24,927 nt of DNA from Anaerolineae bacterium (GCA_028277515.1 JANQGC010000329.1:1-24927), one strand, 5' to 3'. Counted from the stretch's first letter, positions 15,866 through 23,374 are shown. The notes: generated from the sequence alone by a model not told the origin. Made by a program: numbers and translations.

Positions 15866-16527
15866 TAGGGCCAAAAATTTAATACCGCCATTGCTGCCAG
15901 GGTTACCGTGATGTTGTCTAATCCCATGATAGATACAGCTTCAGCGACGGTCGTTACAATCCCAACCGCTAAAGCGGGCAAAATTGCATTTATAGGGGTA
16001 AGGTCCGGTGAGCCAGGCATTAACCAAAGTGCCAACCACGTGGCCAGGAAGGCGGCAACAAAAAAGCCCAACGATCCTTCAAGCGTTCGTGTTGAGTCAT
16101 TAATTGTGAAATGATGCCGGCCGAATTTTTTGCCGATTATCGGAGCTAACCCATCTCCCCATGTGAGCGGCATCAGCGAAGCTACCATCAAAGGTGGGGT
16201 GTCCCAAAAAAAATAAACAGTGAGAGCAGCGACAAGTGGGAAATAGACAGTGCCCAGGTTGTTAGAATTGCTGCTGGACATGGCCGCAAAGAACTGGTAT
16301 CGCCAATCCAAAAAGTTAAGGGCAGCAAAACCTAAAGCACCGGCGATGAAAAACCAGGGCGATGTAAACAAAAAAGGCAAAGCCCAGGACAACATTCCTA
16401 CGCCAATGTGAATCGCATTGCGCGTAAAATTGTTGCTAAGCCTATAACGATGTCGCAGCAGCTCGGCCGCTCCAATCAGACCGAAAATATAAACAATGAT
16501 GATTAACAACCCCAACCAGTTTGACAT
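15862..16527 (-). CDS. CTP-dependent polyprenol/phytol kinase-like membrane protein
   Basis: A 221-residue polytopic protein (about six to seven membrane segments) of the CDP-diglyceride synthase/dolichol kinase/phytol kinase superfamily. The signature is MPLTWGDGLAPIIGKKFGRH followed by TRTLEGSLGFF, the (S/T)xGDGxAxxIGxxxG...TxEGS pattern that binds CTP in VTE5-like and dolichol kinases; an early TRNAIHIGVG block (N..R..IHIG) is also typical. It probably phosphorylates an isoprenoid alcohol such as phytol or polyprenol. No chlorophyll or quinone genes lie nearby to decide the substrate. A predicted promoter region with twin palindromes is just upstream. Confidence 0.75.
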   Translation of the reverse strand: MSNWLGLLIIIVYIFGLIGAAELLRHRYRLSNNFTRNAIHIGVGMLSWALPFLFTSPWFFIAGALGFAALNFLDWRYQFFAAMSSSNSNNLGTVYFPLVAALTVYFFWDTPPLMVASLMPLTWGDGLAPIIGKKFGRHHFTINDSTRTLEGSLGFFVAAFLATWLALWLMPGSPDLTPINAILPALAVGIVTTVAEAVSIMGLDNITVTLAAMAVLNFWPY

Positions 16528-16553
16528 ATTTTGCTTGCTATTTCTAAATCGCT

Positions 16554-16622
16554 TTTATAAAGTGACAGTCACTTATTCTGGCGTCCGAGAACTCTTAATC
16601 ATTCAAGCAAGTGACTGTCACT
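16554..16622 (-). promoter_or_regulatory. Twin 13-bp palindromes upstream of the kinase gene (operator pair candidate)
   Basis: AGTGAC-A-GTCACT (16561-16573) and AGTGAC-T-GTCACT (16610-16622) are each perfect palindromes with a single centre base. Their centres are 49 bp apart, and they are inverted relative to each other over 14 bp. On the minus strand a TATAAA box (16559-16554) directly follows the first, so that palindrome would lie in the promoter spacer. The -35 is not convincing. Confidence 0.55.
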
Positions 16623-16639
16623 GTTCAGGAAATTTAACA

Positions 16640-17569
16640 TCAGACGATCAGATGATCGTAAAGCAAATCTAAACAAAGATCAGGCACAACCGTTTCTGAG
16701 GTTTGTAATGTCAGGCTGGCTGCAGCGGCACCTAAGCGCATACATTCAACAGCGGGCAATTCATTCAACATGCCATAAATGATGGCTGCCGTAACCGCAT
16801 CACCTGTGCCGGTTGAATCGACCTTTTTAGAGTATGATGGAGGAATATACCCGACTTCTTCGTCAGTTGCATAGTCTAAACCAAAATTGGATAAAGTGAC
16901 CACAACATGAGCAGCGCCCCTGTTCACAAGCTGCAAGGCCAATGCGCGACTTGCATCGGGATCAAAACCCTGAAAGGGAACTTGTAAAAGTTCGGCTTGC
17001 TCAACCTCGTTAGGGACGAGCAGATGCAGATCTGAGATATAAGGTTTTAAACGGTGAGCCATTCGGGAGGAAGATGGGTCGGCGCAGAGTGGTTTCTTGT
17101 ACTTTTTAGCCAGGCGGACCGTGGTATCAATTGCTTTCGGGGACAGGCTGCCATCAATCATAATCATTGCTGCATCTCGAAATAGGCGACGCCTTTGATA
17201 AAGATATTCCGGCGTGATATGATACATAATGGTCGTGTCATCTAATGCTACGGCAAGAGATCCATCTTCATCAAGCAATGCCAGGTAGGCGCCTGTGCTT
17301 TCATCCTCAAGGAGTAACGTGTGCTCAAGGTTTACACCTGACGCCACAGTTTGATTAAACAGGTTTTTTCCGATGGGATCATTACCTATGGCTGAAATTA
17401 ATAGCACTTCAGTACCTAATCGGGCTAGATTTTCGGCTACATTACGAGCGGTGCCACCTCTAGAATAACGAATGTCGCCCGGATTAGAGGTACCTGGTGC
17501 TAACCCTGCATCGGGTTTGCCTTTTGTATCTAATAATGTAGCGCCAATGACCAGCACATGATCTGCCAT
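16640..17569 (-). CDS. PfkB-family carbohydrate kinase, pseudouridine-kinase-like
   Basis: A 309-residue ribokinase-fold kinase. Seen: N-terminal VIGATLLDTKGK followed by TSNPGDIRYSRGGTARNVAENLARLG, a block characteristic of pseudouridine kinases (PsuK/YeiC type) within the PfkB family; the C-terminal anion-hole/catalytic block DSTGTGDAVTAA with the base D257. It would phosphorylate pseudouridine or a related nucleoside at the 5' position. The partner pseudouridine-5'-phosphate glycosidase gene psuG is not in the window, so substrate assignment is tentative. AAAGGA lies 8-9 nt before the ATG. A perfect 7-bp inverted repeat (16644-16659) covers the last codons and may help end transcription. 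Confidence 0.85.
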   Translation of the reverse strand: MADHVLVIGATLLDTKGKPDAGLAPGTSNPGDIRYSRGGTARNVAENLARLGTEVLLISAIGNDPIGKNLFNQTVASGVNLEHTLLLEDESTGAYLALLDEDGSLAVALDDTTIMYHITPEYLYQRRRLFRDAAMIMIDGSLSPKAIDTTVRLAKKYKKPLCADPSSSRMAHRLKPYISDLHLLVPNEVEQAELLQVPFQGFDPDASRALALQLVNRGAAHVVVTLSNFGLDYATDEEVGYIPPSYSKKVDSTGTGDAVTAAIIYGMLNELPAVECMRLGAAAASLTLQTSETVVPDLCLDLLYDHLIV

Positions 17570-17622
17570 AAGAAATATCCTTTTATTTAATTTCTGAAAT
17601 CTGACCCCGGCCTGATCAACGG

Positions 17623-19005
17623 TTAGTTAGATTCCTTGTCGGAATTAATTATTGGTGGAGGTACCGGCTGAGTTTCTTCAGATGGATTTTCAGATTGTAA
17701 AAGCTGCTGCTGTAAATTTTGGATTTGAGGAAGGATCTGCTTGGGAATCGTAATATCTGCCTGAGGTTGGCTTACTAAACTTTCCATGACTTCTACTAAC
17801 CGCAGGGCTGCTACTTCATCTGCTGTGCTCTGGAATCCTTGCTGCTTAGCCTGATGGATACCCTCCATGATAGCGCGAATCATGTCTATTCCCGCCTCAG
17901 CTTTGGCAATCTCCAACTCCTCCAGCGCAAACGCTTCCCCCTCAGTACCGGCCTTTTCGGCCTGGGCATCCCAATATGTCTTCCAATAAGCGATATGTTG
18001 TGATGTGACATCTTCTGGAAATCGAAAATGGCCTATACGTACCCTAATCAATTGTATCCCTTGGCTCGCCAGACTTTGTCTTGCCTCCCGTTCCACATTT
18101 TGTCGAATGGTGAGATGGGTCCCTAATTCTGTTTCAGCATCTTGTAGTAGTTCATCAAGAGAAAAATTAAACACAATTTTGCCAAGTATACCGATAACCG
18201 TGCCTAAAGCGATGCCTTCCCATGTGCCGATTTTTCCATGCGGTAGATTGGTTTGGGCATAAGCAAGTTTGCGCACTGATTGCGGATCAAAAGGGTGAGG
18301 TTGTCTTGGTGATGCAACATTATCACCCGTACTAATTCGAAATGTAACGCTTACGTGCGTGTAAACTTCCAGCCCTTCGCGTGATTGGAGTCTGACCTCC
18401 GGATTGTTGCGCTGTTGGGAGCGTAAATCAAGGACGGTATAAACATATTCAAAACTATCCAGGGCATGAGTCCCGGCATCCAGGATGCGATAATAACGGC
18501 CGTCAAGCTCGGTAACTGCTACTTGACCTGGAGGTATATAGACCCGGCCGGGACCTCCTGTTTGCAATATTGCATACTCCTTTCGCTGTTGACTTAAATT
18601 TTGTGAGGAGACTTCGATTGGCCGGGTTTTTGAGCGACCAGGATTTCCTAAAAGATTCAGATTTGACCGGGCCATGTTCCTATCAGGAAGATTATAAAGA
18701 TAGTAAATCAAGTTGGTGGCCATTTCATAGGCGATAAGCCAGCCTAAAATTACAGGGATGAAATGGCGTAAAACACGGGGTAAAAACAATGTGGAGAATC
18801 CAAGGATGAATTCGGGAAGCACAATGGGAAGTTGAAATGGAAATTCAAATGTCGCCAGGTCAATCCGTTCCATAAACCAGGCAAACAACCAGTAGCTAAG
18901 CGCCAAAATCAACAGGAAAAATATATAAACTGTTCGCCAGGCGGGCACATTCAAAGATGGCAGCAGTCGCCGTTTTTCTTCGGGATTAGACGTTTGCTCA
19001 GCCAT
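17623..19005 (-). CDS. SPFH/band-7 domain membrane protein (second of a pair)
   Basis: A 460-residue protein with the start placed at the ATG at 19005 (MAEQTSNPEEK). A longer reading to 19143 would overlap the upstream gene by 146 bases with an unlikely Arg/Lys-rich extension. Two hydrophobic regions (about residues 24-48 and 64-107) precede an SPFH domain (GPGRVYIPPGQVAVTELDGR...YTVLDLRSQQ...EVYTHVSVTFRI) and a long helical, Gln/Glu-rich C-terminal part with KAGTEGEAFALEELEIAKAEAG, typical of stomatin/flotillin-like oligomers. It overlaps the upstream SPFH gene by 8 bases. The two likely form a hetero-oligomeric membrane scaffold, by analogy to HflK/HflC; no protease gene is nearby. Confidence 0.8.
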   Translation of the reverse strand: MAEQTSNPEEKRRLLPSLNVPAWRTVYIFFLLILALSYWLFAWFMERIDLATFEFPFQLPIVLPEFILGFSTLFLPRVLRHFIPVILGWLIAYEMATNLIYYLYNLPDRNMARSNLNLLGNPGRSKTRPIEVSSQNLSQQRKEYAILQTGGPGRVYIPPGQVAVTELDGRYYRILDAGTHALDSFEYVYTVLDLRSQQRNNPEVRLQSREGLEVYTHVSVTFRISTGDNVASPRQPHPFDPQSVRKLAYAQTNLPHGKIGTWEGIALGTVIGILGKIVFNFSLDELLQDAETELGTHLTIRQNVEREARQSLASQGIQLIRVRIGHFRFPEDVTSQHIAYWKTYWDAQAEKAGTEGEAFALEELEIAKAEAGIDMIRAIMEGIHQAKQQGFQSTADEVAALRLVEVMESLVSQPQADITIPKQILPQIQNLQQQLLQSENPSEETQPVPPPIINSDKESN

Positions 19006-20236
19006 CGCTTTCTTGATCCTCAGATCCTGATTGAGCGAGCGACTGCATTTGGTTAGTCGTCTCTTGCGTAAGTTCAGCCAGGACCTGACCTGGAATAGGA
19101 GTTTCCAACGATTGACTTGAAATCGCTTCGTCCAGGGCTTCAATTATCCGTAAGGTAACAATTTGAGGCAGGGCGGCATCTTCTCGCTGCCGAATTTCAT
19201 CAATACTGCGCATGATTTTTTGGATTATTTCTACCTGAACACGGGCACGGGCTTGTTTCATACGCTTCATGCGTTCGGCATCGCTTACTGCTTGCTGAGC
19301 AGTGATTTTACTCTGCCAGGGGACACGCCAATTTTCCATCCGCTGGTCGATTATCTCCTGAGGGAGTTCTTTTAATGAGACGCTGACTCCATAGACTTTA
19401 ATTCCCATGCTATCAAAATTACTTCTCAGTAGTCGCCGGACCCGGTTCTGCACCCCTTTCATTAATCCCGGATTTTGAGAGAGTTCATTAAGGGTGAACT
19501 GGGCCATTTCACTGACTGCATAAGAGGCCGCCTGGGGGGCCAATTGTTCGGCCCACGGTAAGAAACCATTTTCGGCGTCATAACTACCCGCTTGCGCGAT
19601 CAGAAAAACGGCATTTTTATGGTAGGGGATTACTAAATTTCCGCCGGGCGCATCATTTTCTGATTGCTTAATTTGAAAAGTGACTTTGACCATTGTTTCC
19701 AAGGGAATACCATCACGCGTATTAATGATAATATCCTGGCTGCGTACATGTTTGCGAAGATCGATCATCTGATCAATTATTTCGCCGGTACCAAGCCGAA
19801 CATAGCCCGGTCCGGCCGCGCGAGCAAATTGAGTCCCCCTGTTAATGGCTAACACCTGATGGCTTTTCAGGATGCCGGCCCTCAATGAATAAAAGCAAGT
19901 TGCAAGTTCCTTTTGTCCTGAAAAATCTTCACTCTTCTTCGATGGTTGGGGTGGTGGTCCCAATTGAAAACCACCACGAAGAATCATGGCCACTCCTTCC
20001 AACCAGCTTTCCCCTTCGTGGTGAGGCAAGATGAACCTGGCATAATAGAGGATTCCAAACGCTAGGGAGAAGAACGCGGCCACTAACCAGATAAGCGTCA
20101 AAAACCAACCGTATGGGACTTCCCGGTAATCTTTAAAGAATAGACCGGCCAGGATTGAAAGGAGCAGGGTGGCAATAATCAGCGGAATAATGAAACTACG
20201 AGAATTTTGCTGCGTTCTCTTTCTGCTCTTGGCCAC
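18998..20236 (-). CDS. SPFH/band-7 domain membrane protein (first of a pair)
   Basis: A 412-residue protein starting at GTG (20236), preceded by AGGA at 8-nt spacing. Two membrane helices (about residues 14-34 and 43-67) form a hairpin, then a linker with a PPPQPSKK stretch, then the SPFH domain (about 120-330: SHQVLAINRGTQFARAAGPGYVRLGTGE; DIIINTRDGIPLETMVKVTFQI) and a helical C-terminus with alternating charges (AERMKRMKQARARVQVEIIQ). The same architecture as the downstream gene shows an ancient duplication. It shares a roughly 180-bp divergent intergenic region with the epimerase gene. Role inferred: membrane microdomain or protease-regulating scaffold. Confidence 0.82.
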   Translation of the reverse strand: MAKSRKRTQQNSRSFIIPLIIATLLLSILAGLFFKDYREVPYGWFLTLIWLVAAFFSLAFGILYYARFILPHHEGESWLEGVAMILRGGFQLGPPPQPSKKSEDFSGQKELATCFYSLRAGILKSHQVLAINRGTQFARAAGPGYVRLGTGEIIDQMIDLRKHVRSQDIIINTRDGIPLETMVKVTFQIKQSENDAPGGNLVIPYHKNAVFLIAQAGSYDAENGFLPWAEQLAPQAASYAVSEMAQFTLNELSQNPGLMKGVQNRVRRLLRSNFDSMGIKVYGVSVSLKELPQEIIDQRMENWRVPWQSKITAQQAVSDAERMKRMKQARARVQVEIIQKIMRSIDEIRQREDAALPQIVTLRIIEALDEAISSQSLETPIPGQVLAELTQETTNQMQSLAQSGSEDQESDG

Positions 20237-20366
20237 AAACTTATCCTATCTCGATTATTGCAAAGCCGAATGATAGCAACTATACCATAATTGACGATGT
20301 CGTGGAAAAGTATGAATTTTATTGGATAGGCCTTTGCAGGGCCTTGGGGATGGGTTATATTTGTTG

Positions 20367-20394
20367 TTGTGAAGTCATGACGACTTGTTAATAT
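20367..20394 (+). promoter_or_regulatory. Possible promoter of the GDP-mannose 3,5-epimerase gene
   Basis: TTGTGA (20367-20372), 16-bp spacer, TAATAT (20389-20394). The spacer contains the inverted repeat AAGTC-ATGAC-GACTT (20372-20386), possibly an operator. An AGGTAAAA RBS precedes the ATG at 20417. Confidence 0.45.
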
Positions 20395-20416
20395 TTGATT
20401 TTGAACAGGTAAAAAT

Positions 20417-21406
20417 ATGAAAAGGGCATTGGTTTGTGGAGCAGGTGGTTTTATTGGTGGACACCTGGTCGAGAAATTGAAAAATGAAGGATATTGGGTT
20501 CGTGGGGTTGATGTTAAGGAGCATGAGTTTGCGGAAACGGCCGCCGATCAGTTTCTTCTTTTAGATTTGCGCGAAGAGCAAAATTGTATTGAGGCGCTCA
20601 CCCTGTCAGATGGCACGTTTGATGAGGTGTACCAATTGGCGGCCGACATGGGTGGCATGGGCTTCATTCACTCCGCTGAGTGTGAAATCATGCATAACAG
20701 CGCTTTGATCAACATTCATATGACCCATCATGCTTCCCGCATTGGAGTTCCGCGTTACTTCTTTTCTTCTTCAGTCTGCGTCTATCGCGACATGCAGCCC
20801 GGTGAACCGGAGATGACAGAAGCGGAAGCTATTCCGGCAAATCCGGATAATGAATATGGTTGGGAAAAGCTTTACTCGGAACGTATGGCTTTAGCCTATG
20901 AAAGAAATCGAGGGATGATCGTGCGCATCGCCCGTTTCCAAAATTGCTACGGCCCTTATGGCACATGGACGGGAGGGCGAGAAAAAGCGCCCGCCGCCAT
21001 CTGCCGCAAGGCGGCTGAGGTTGAGGATGGAGGAACGATTGAAGTTTGGGGAGACGGCACGGCCGTTCGTTCCTACACCTATGTTGAAGATATGGTAGAT
21101 GGTATCTTCATGCTCATGCACTCCGATTTAAGAGGCGCAGTGAACATTGGCTGCCCGCAATATGTGACCGTGAATGAGCTTGTCGAGACGGTAGCCGAAG
21201 TAGCTGGAAAAGAAATCCACATCAAGCATATTGATGGCCCGGTTGGCGTTCAATCACGTAATTTCAGCAATGAGCGGATCTATTCAACCGGCTGGGAAGC
21301 CAAATTTTTCTTGAAAGACGGCATCGCCCAAACTTATCCCTGGATAGAAGAGCAAGTCAAGCAAGCAAAAAAAGAAAAAATGCTCCTGAGCGCAGGCGTT
21401 ATGTAA
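20417..21406 (+). CDS. GDP-mannose 3,5-epimerase-like NAD-dependent epimerase
   Basis: Short-chain dehydrogenase-type sugar nucleotide enzyme, 329 residues. The NAD site GAGGFIGG is at residues 8-15. The blocks AADMGGMGFIHS, SSSVCVYRDMQ, NEYGWEKLYSER, ARFQNCYGPYGTWTGGREKAPAA and EVWGDGTAVRSYTYVEDMVDG closely follow plant GDP-mannose 3,5-epimerase. Its active-site set is intact: C121 (the epimerising Cys), Y147-x3-K151 and K190 in GGREKAP, with the 39-residue K151-K190 spacing matching the plant enzyme. It should convert GDP-D-mannose to GDP-L-galactose (and gulose), a precursor for surface glycans. The convergent mannose-1-phosphate guanylyltransferase supplies the substrate. Some relatives are plain UDP/dTDP-sugar epimerases, but the GREKAP/Cys combination argues against that. 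Confidence 0.85.
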   Translation: MKRALVCGAGGFIGGHLVEKLKNEGYWVRGVDVKEHEFAETAADQFLLLDLREEQNCIEALTLSDGTFDEVYQLAADMGGMGFIHSAECEIMHNSALINIHMTHHASRIGVPRYFFSSSVCVYRDMQPGEPEMTEAEAIPANPDNEYGWEKLYSERMALAYERNRGMIVRIARFQNCYGPYGTWTGGREKAPAAICRKAAEVEDGGTIEVWGDGTAVRSYTYVEDMVDGIFMLMHSDLRGAVNIGCPQYVTVNELVETVAEVAGKEIHIKHIDGPVGVQSRNFSNERIYSTGWEAKFFLKDGIAQTYPWIEEQVKQAKKEKMLLSAGVM

Positions 21407-21440
21407 AATATTTGTCATTATTTTAATTACAAAATCAAGC

Positions 21441-21492
21441 GGCCGACGGGATTTAGGTTTGTTTTACTAAAGTAAATCCTGCCGGCCTTTTT
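21441..21492 (+). terminator. Terminator of the epimerase gene, embedded in the 3' end of manC
   Basis: A 15-bp stem (21441-21455 with 21473-21487; one A-C mismatch, one G-T wobble), 17-nt loop, then TTTTT (21488-21492). The right arm lies inside the last codons of the opposite-strand guanylyltransferase gene, whose stop is at 21467-21469. Confidence 0.75.
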
Positions 21493-22537
21493 CTTCAAGG
21501 AGCTTAACCATTGTCCGCACATCCTGCTCACGTTCCTTCGTGCAGACAAGGATGGCATCACCTGTATCAACGATTACTATGCCTGAAACGCCAATGGTGG
21601 TTATTAAGCGATCATTGCTGACCAAGAGCGTATCCTTCGTATCAATGCCTAAATGTTGACCCAGAACGATATTACCTGCCTCATCAGCGGGCAAAACTTG
21701 TTCCAGGCTGGCCCAAGAGCCGACATCAACCCAACCAATAGAAACAGGGATGACCGCTACTTTTTGTGCTCCCTCCATAACACCGTAATCAATTGTTTCT
21801 TTTTCAACCTGCGGCCAAATATTGGCGATCGTTTCCTGGTACTCTGTAGTTCCCAGGGTGGCTTCGATTTCTTGTAGCTGCTTGTAGAATTTTGGCATTT
21901 GGCGTTGGAATTCAGCAAGTATCAGAGATGTTTTCCAGATGAACATGCCGCTATTCCAGGTATAAGCCCCGCTATCAACCATTTTTTGGGCGGCATCAAG
22001 CTGTGGTTTTTCCACAAAGCGTTCGGCACGGAAAATGTCAAAACCGTTCGTGCTGGACAGCAACTCCCCTTGTTGAATATAGCCATAGCCTGTAGAAGGG
22101 GCAGTTGGTTTAATGCCCAGGGTTACCAAATAGTTCTCCTTGGCAATCTTTGCCCCGGTTTTGATCGCATGTCGAAAACCGGCCGTATCTTCAATGAAAT
22201 GATCGGCTGTTAAGACGGCCATAATCGATCCCGGATTCTGTTTATGAAGATGGATGGCCACAAGCCCGATGGCCGGTCCGGTGCCGCGCCCTTCCGGTTC
22301 AATGATGTAGTTCTCCAAAGGGATTTCCGGAACCTGAGAAGAGAGAGGCTTTAGATGTTCTTCGGCCGTGACGATGAAAATATGCTCGGCCGGAAACTTC
22401 GGCAGTAATCTATCAACTGCATGTTGGATGAAGGTTCGCCCTCCGACCAGTTGCAAAGCCTGTTTTGGAAAGGAGCGCCTGCTCAATGGCCATAAGCGTG
22501 TTCCGGTTCCTCCGGCCATAATTACTGGATAAATCAT
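21467..22537 (-). CDS. manC: Mannose-1-phosphate guanylyltransferase
   Basis: Makes GDP-mannose from mannose-1-phosphate and GTP. The 356-residue protein has the nucleotidyltransferase signature MAGGTGTRLWPLSRRSFPKQ at the N-terminus, LTADHFIED, GYGYIQQGE, the FVEKPQ motif and YTWNSGMFIWK, all diagnostic for the GMP (ManC/RfbM) group. It is the short form, lacking the C-terminal phosphomannose isomerase domain of bifunctional enzymes. GGGAG precedes the ATG at 6-nt spacing. It lies tail to tail with the GDP-mannose 3,5-epimerase gene, and the two define a GDP-mannose to GDP-L-galactose route for extracellular polysaccharide or glycoprotein. Confidence 0.93.
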   Translation of the reverse strand: MIYPVIMAGGTGTRLWPLSRRSFPKQALQLVGGRTFIQHAVDRLLPKFPAEHIFIVTAEEHLKPLSSQVPEIPLENYIIEPEGRGTGPAIGLVAIHLHKQNPGSIMAVLTADHFIEDTAGFRHAIKTGAKIAKENYLVTLGIKPTAPSTGYGYIQQGELLSSTNGFDIFRAERFVEKPQLDAAQKMVDSGAYTWNSGMFIWKTSLILAEFQRQMPKFYKQLQEIEATLGTTEYQETIANIWPQVEKETIDYGVMEGAQKVAVIPVSIGWVDVGSWASLEQVLPADEAGNIVLGQHLGIDTKDTLLVSNDRLITTIGVSGIVIVDTGDAILVCTKEREQDVRTMVKLLEEKGRQDLL

Positions 22538-22621
22538 AAAATTCTCCCAAAAAAGTTGTCAATTTCTAAAATATGGTGTTGTGGTCTTTGTTCATTTCTT
22601 ACTCGCGCACGAATTAACCCG

Positions 22622-22665
22622 TTTTGACGATTGGTAGAATATTGTTATAATTTTCATCGTCAAAA
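22622..22665 (+). promoter_or_regulatory. tRNA-Val promoter framed by a perfect inverted repeat
   Basis: TTGACG (22624-22629), 16-bp spacer, TATAAT (22646-22651) form a strong promoter whose start would fall near 22658. TTTTGACGAT (22622-22631) and ATCGTCAAAA (22656-22665) are a perfect 10-bp inverted repeat; the left arm contains the -35, and the right arm ends two bases before the mature tRNA 5' end. Confidence 0.75.
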
Positions 22666-22666
22666 G

Positions 22667-22740
<74 letters not shown>

Positions 22741-22742
22741 CA

Positions 22743-22799
22743 GTGCAGTCAGCACTCCTTGCTGCATGGCAATTTATCCTTTTGTTAACGTGCAGTCAG
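22743..22799. repeat. 10-bp direct repeat GTGCAGTCAG just after the tRNA
   Basis: GTGCAGTCAG occurs at 22743-22752 and again at 22790-22799, 47 bp apart. The first copy begins two bases after the tRNA end. It could be chance, a small duplication, or part of an attachment region. Confidence 0.4.
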
Positions 22800-22801
22800 G
22801 A

Positions 22802-22847
22802 AAAGAACGGCCGTCAATCTTGCAGGATCACGGCCGTTCTTTCTTTT
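22802..22847. terminator. Terminator of tRNA-Val (possibly bidirectional)
   Basis: Perfect 13-bp stem AAAGAACGGCCGT/ACGGCCGTTCTTT (22802-22814 with 22830-22842), 15-nt loop, followed by CTTTTC on +. It also stands directly after the stop of the minus-strand HTH gene, so it may end both. Each arm carries one CGGCCG palindrome. Confidence 0.75.
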
Positions 22848-23041
22848 CAATCAATCATCCGTGAACGCTCAAAAGCACGTACCGCAGATTCAGGAACCAT
22901 ATAGGGAGACATAGGATTCACAGTCTTTCGTCTTGAGCCGGGAAAACGGCCGTTCTTGATATAATCTCTAACCGTTTGATCGGAAAGTCCCAGATATTGG
23001 GCAACTTCCTTCACCGTCATCCACCGCTCATCATTCGACAT
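22847..23041 (-). CDS. Excisionase/MerR-like helix-turn-helix protein
   Basis: A 64-residue DNA-binding protein. The core WMTVKEVAQYLGLSDQTVRDYIKNGRFPGSRR is the excisionase-family (HTH_17-like) winged helix, with helix-turn-helix at about residues 8-30 and wing at 31-50 (MVPESAVRAFERSR). The ATG at 23041 is preferred to one at 23080, because a sigma70-like promoter (TTGACC, 17 bp, TATTGT) occupies the region between and places the transcript start at the A of this ATG. Such proteins act as directionality factors of mobile elements or as small regulators; no integrase is visible within the window. It is placed directly beyond the tRNA-Val gene. Confidence 0.8.
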   Translation of the reverse strand: MSNDERWMTVKEVAQYLGLSDQTVRDYIKNGRFPGSRRKTVNPMSPYMVPESAVRAFERSRMID

Positions 23042-23047
23042 GAAAAC

Positions 23048-23076
23048 ACAATAGTCCCAACCATTAAAAAGGTCAA
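23048..23076 (-). promoter_or_regulatory. Leaderless promoter of the HTH gene
   Basis: Minus strand: -35 TTGACC (23076-23071), 17-bp spacer, -10 TATTGT (23053-23048). Seven bases on lies the A of the ATG at 23041, and no Shine-Dalgarno is present, so a leaderless mRNA is predicted. Confidence 0.55.
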
Positions 23077-23179
23077 GCATATCGCCCGAAATGTTTCAAA
23101 GTGGAACAGAACCGGGAGAGACGGCCGTCAAAGCCAGTAACAATACCGCAAACTAACCCCAATAAACCATAGCGACAAC

Positions 23180-23224
23180 GGGAGACCGTCGGCGCGGTCA
23201 AGATAACCGCGCCGACCGTCTCCC
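23180..23224. repeat. Long GC-rich hairpin in a divergent intergenic region
   Basis: A 19-bp stem with one mismatch (23180-23198 with 23206-23224) and a 7-nt loop CAAGATA, followed by TTTCGTT. It lies between two divergent genes, upstream of both, so it is not in a normal terminator position. Confidence 0.7.
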
Positions 23225-23262
23225 TTTCGTTCTTACTAATCTCAATCAAAGGAAAGAGGGCC

Positions 23263-23308
23263 GGGGTATCCAAGAGTCTTCGGAGGACCTCAGACCCTTG
23301 GATACCCC
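23263..23308. repeat. Second long hairpin in the same divergent region
   Basis: A 16-bp stem with one A-C mismatch (23263-23278 with 23293-23308), arms GGGGTATCCAAGAGTC/GACCCTTGGATACCCC, 14-nt loop. It begins 38 bp after the previous hairpin. The intervening sequence and the rest of 23081-23380 hold no convincing gene. Confidence 0.7.
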
Positions 23309-23345
23309 TAGGCAATGCTTCTTCGGCCGTTGGTTATATTCCTGC

Positions 23346-23374
23346 TTGCTTTTTAGCGTACTATCATTTACACT
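23346..23374 (+). promoter_or_regulatory. Promoter of the duplicated orphan gene, leaderless type
   Basis: TTGCTT (23346-23351), 17-bp spacer, TACACT (23369-23374); the predicted start is the A of the ATG at 23381. The -35 lies in GCTTGCTTTTTAGCGT (23344-23359), repeated with one change at 24634-24649. ACTATCATT is directly repeated at 23360-23368 and 23372-23380. No RBS is seen. Confidence 0.5.

Noticed and set aside
19006..19143. Longer N-terminus of the second SPFH protein
   Set aside because: It would overlap the upstream gene by 146 bases with a Arg/Lys-rich stretch; the ATG at 19005 gives an 8-base overlap and a normal membrane N-terminus.
23073..23315. 80-residue open frame on the minus strand upstream of the HTH gene
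   Set aside because: It has no RBS or family-like features, runs through the long hairpin, and overlaps the HTH promoter.
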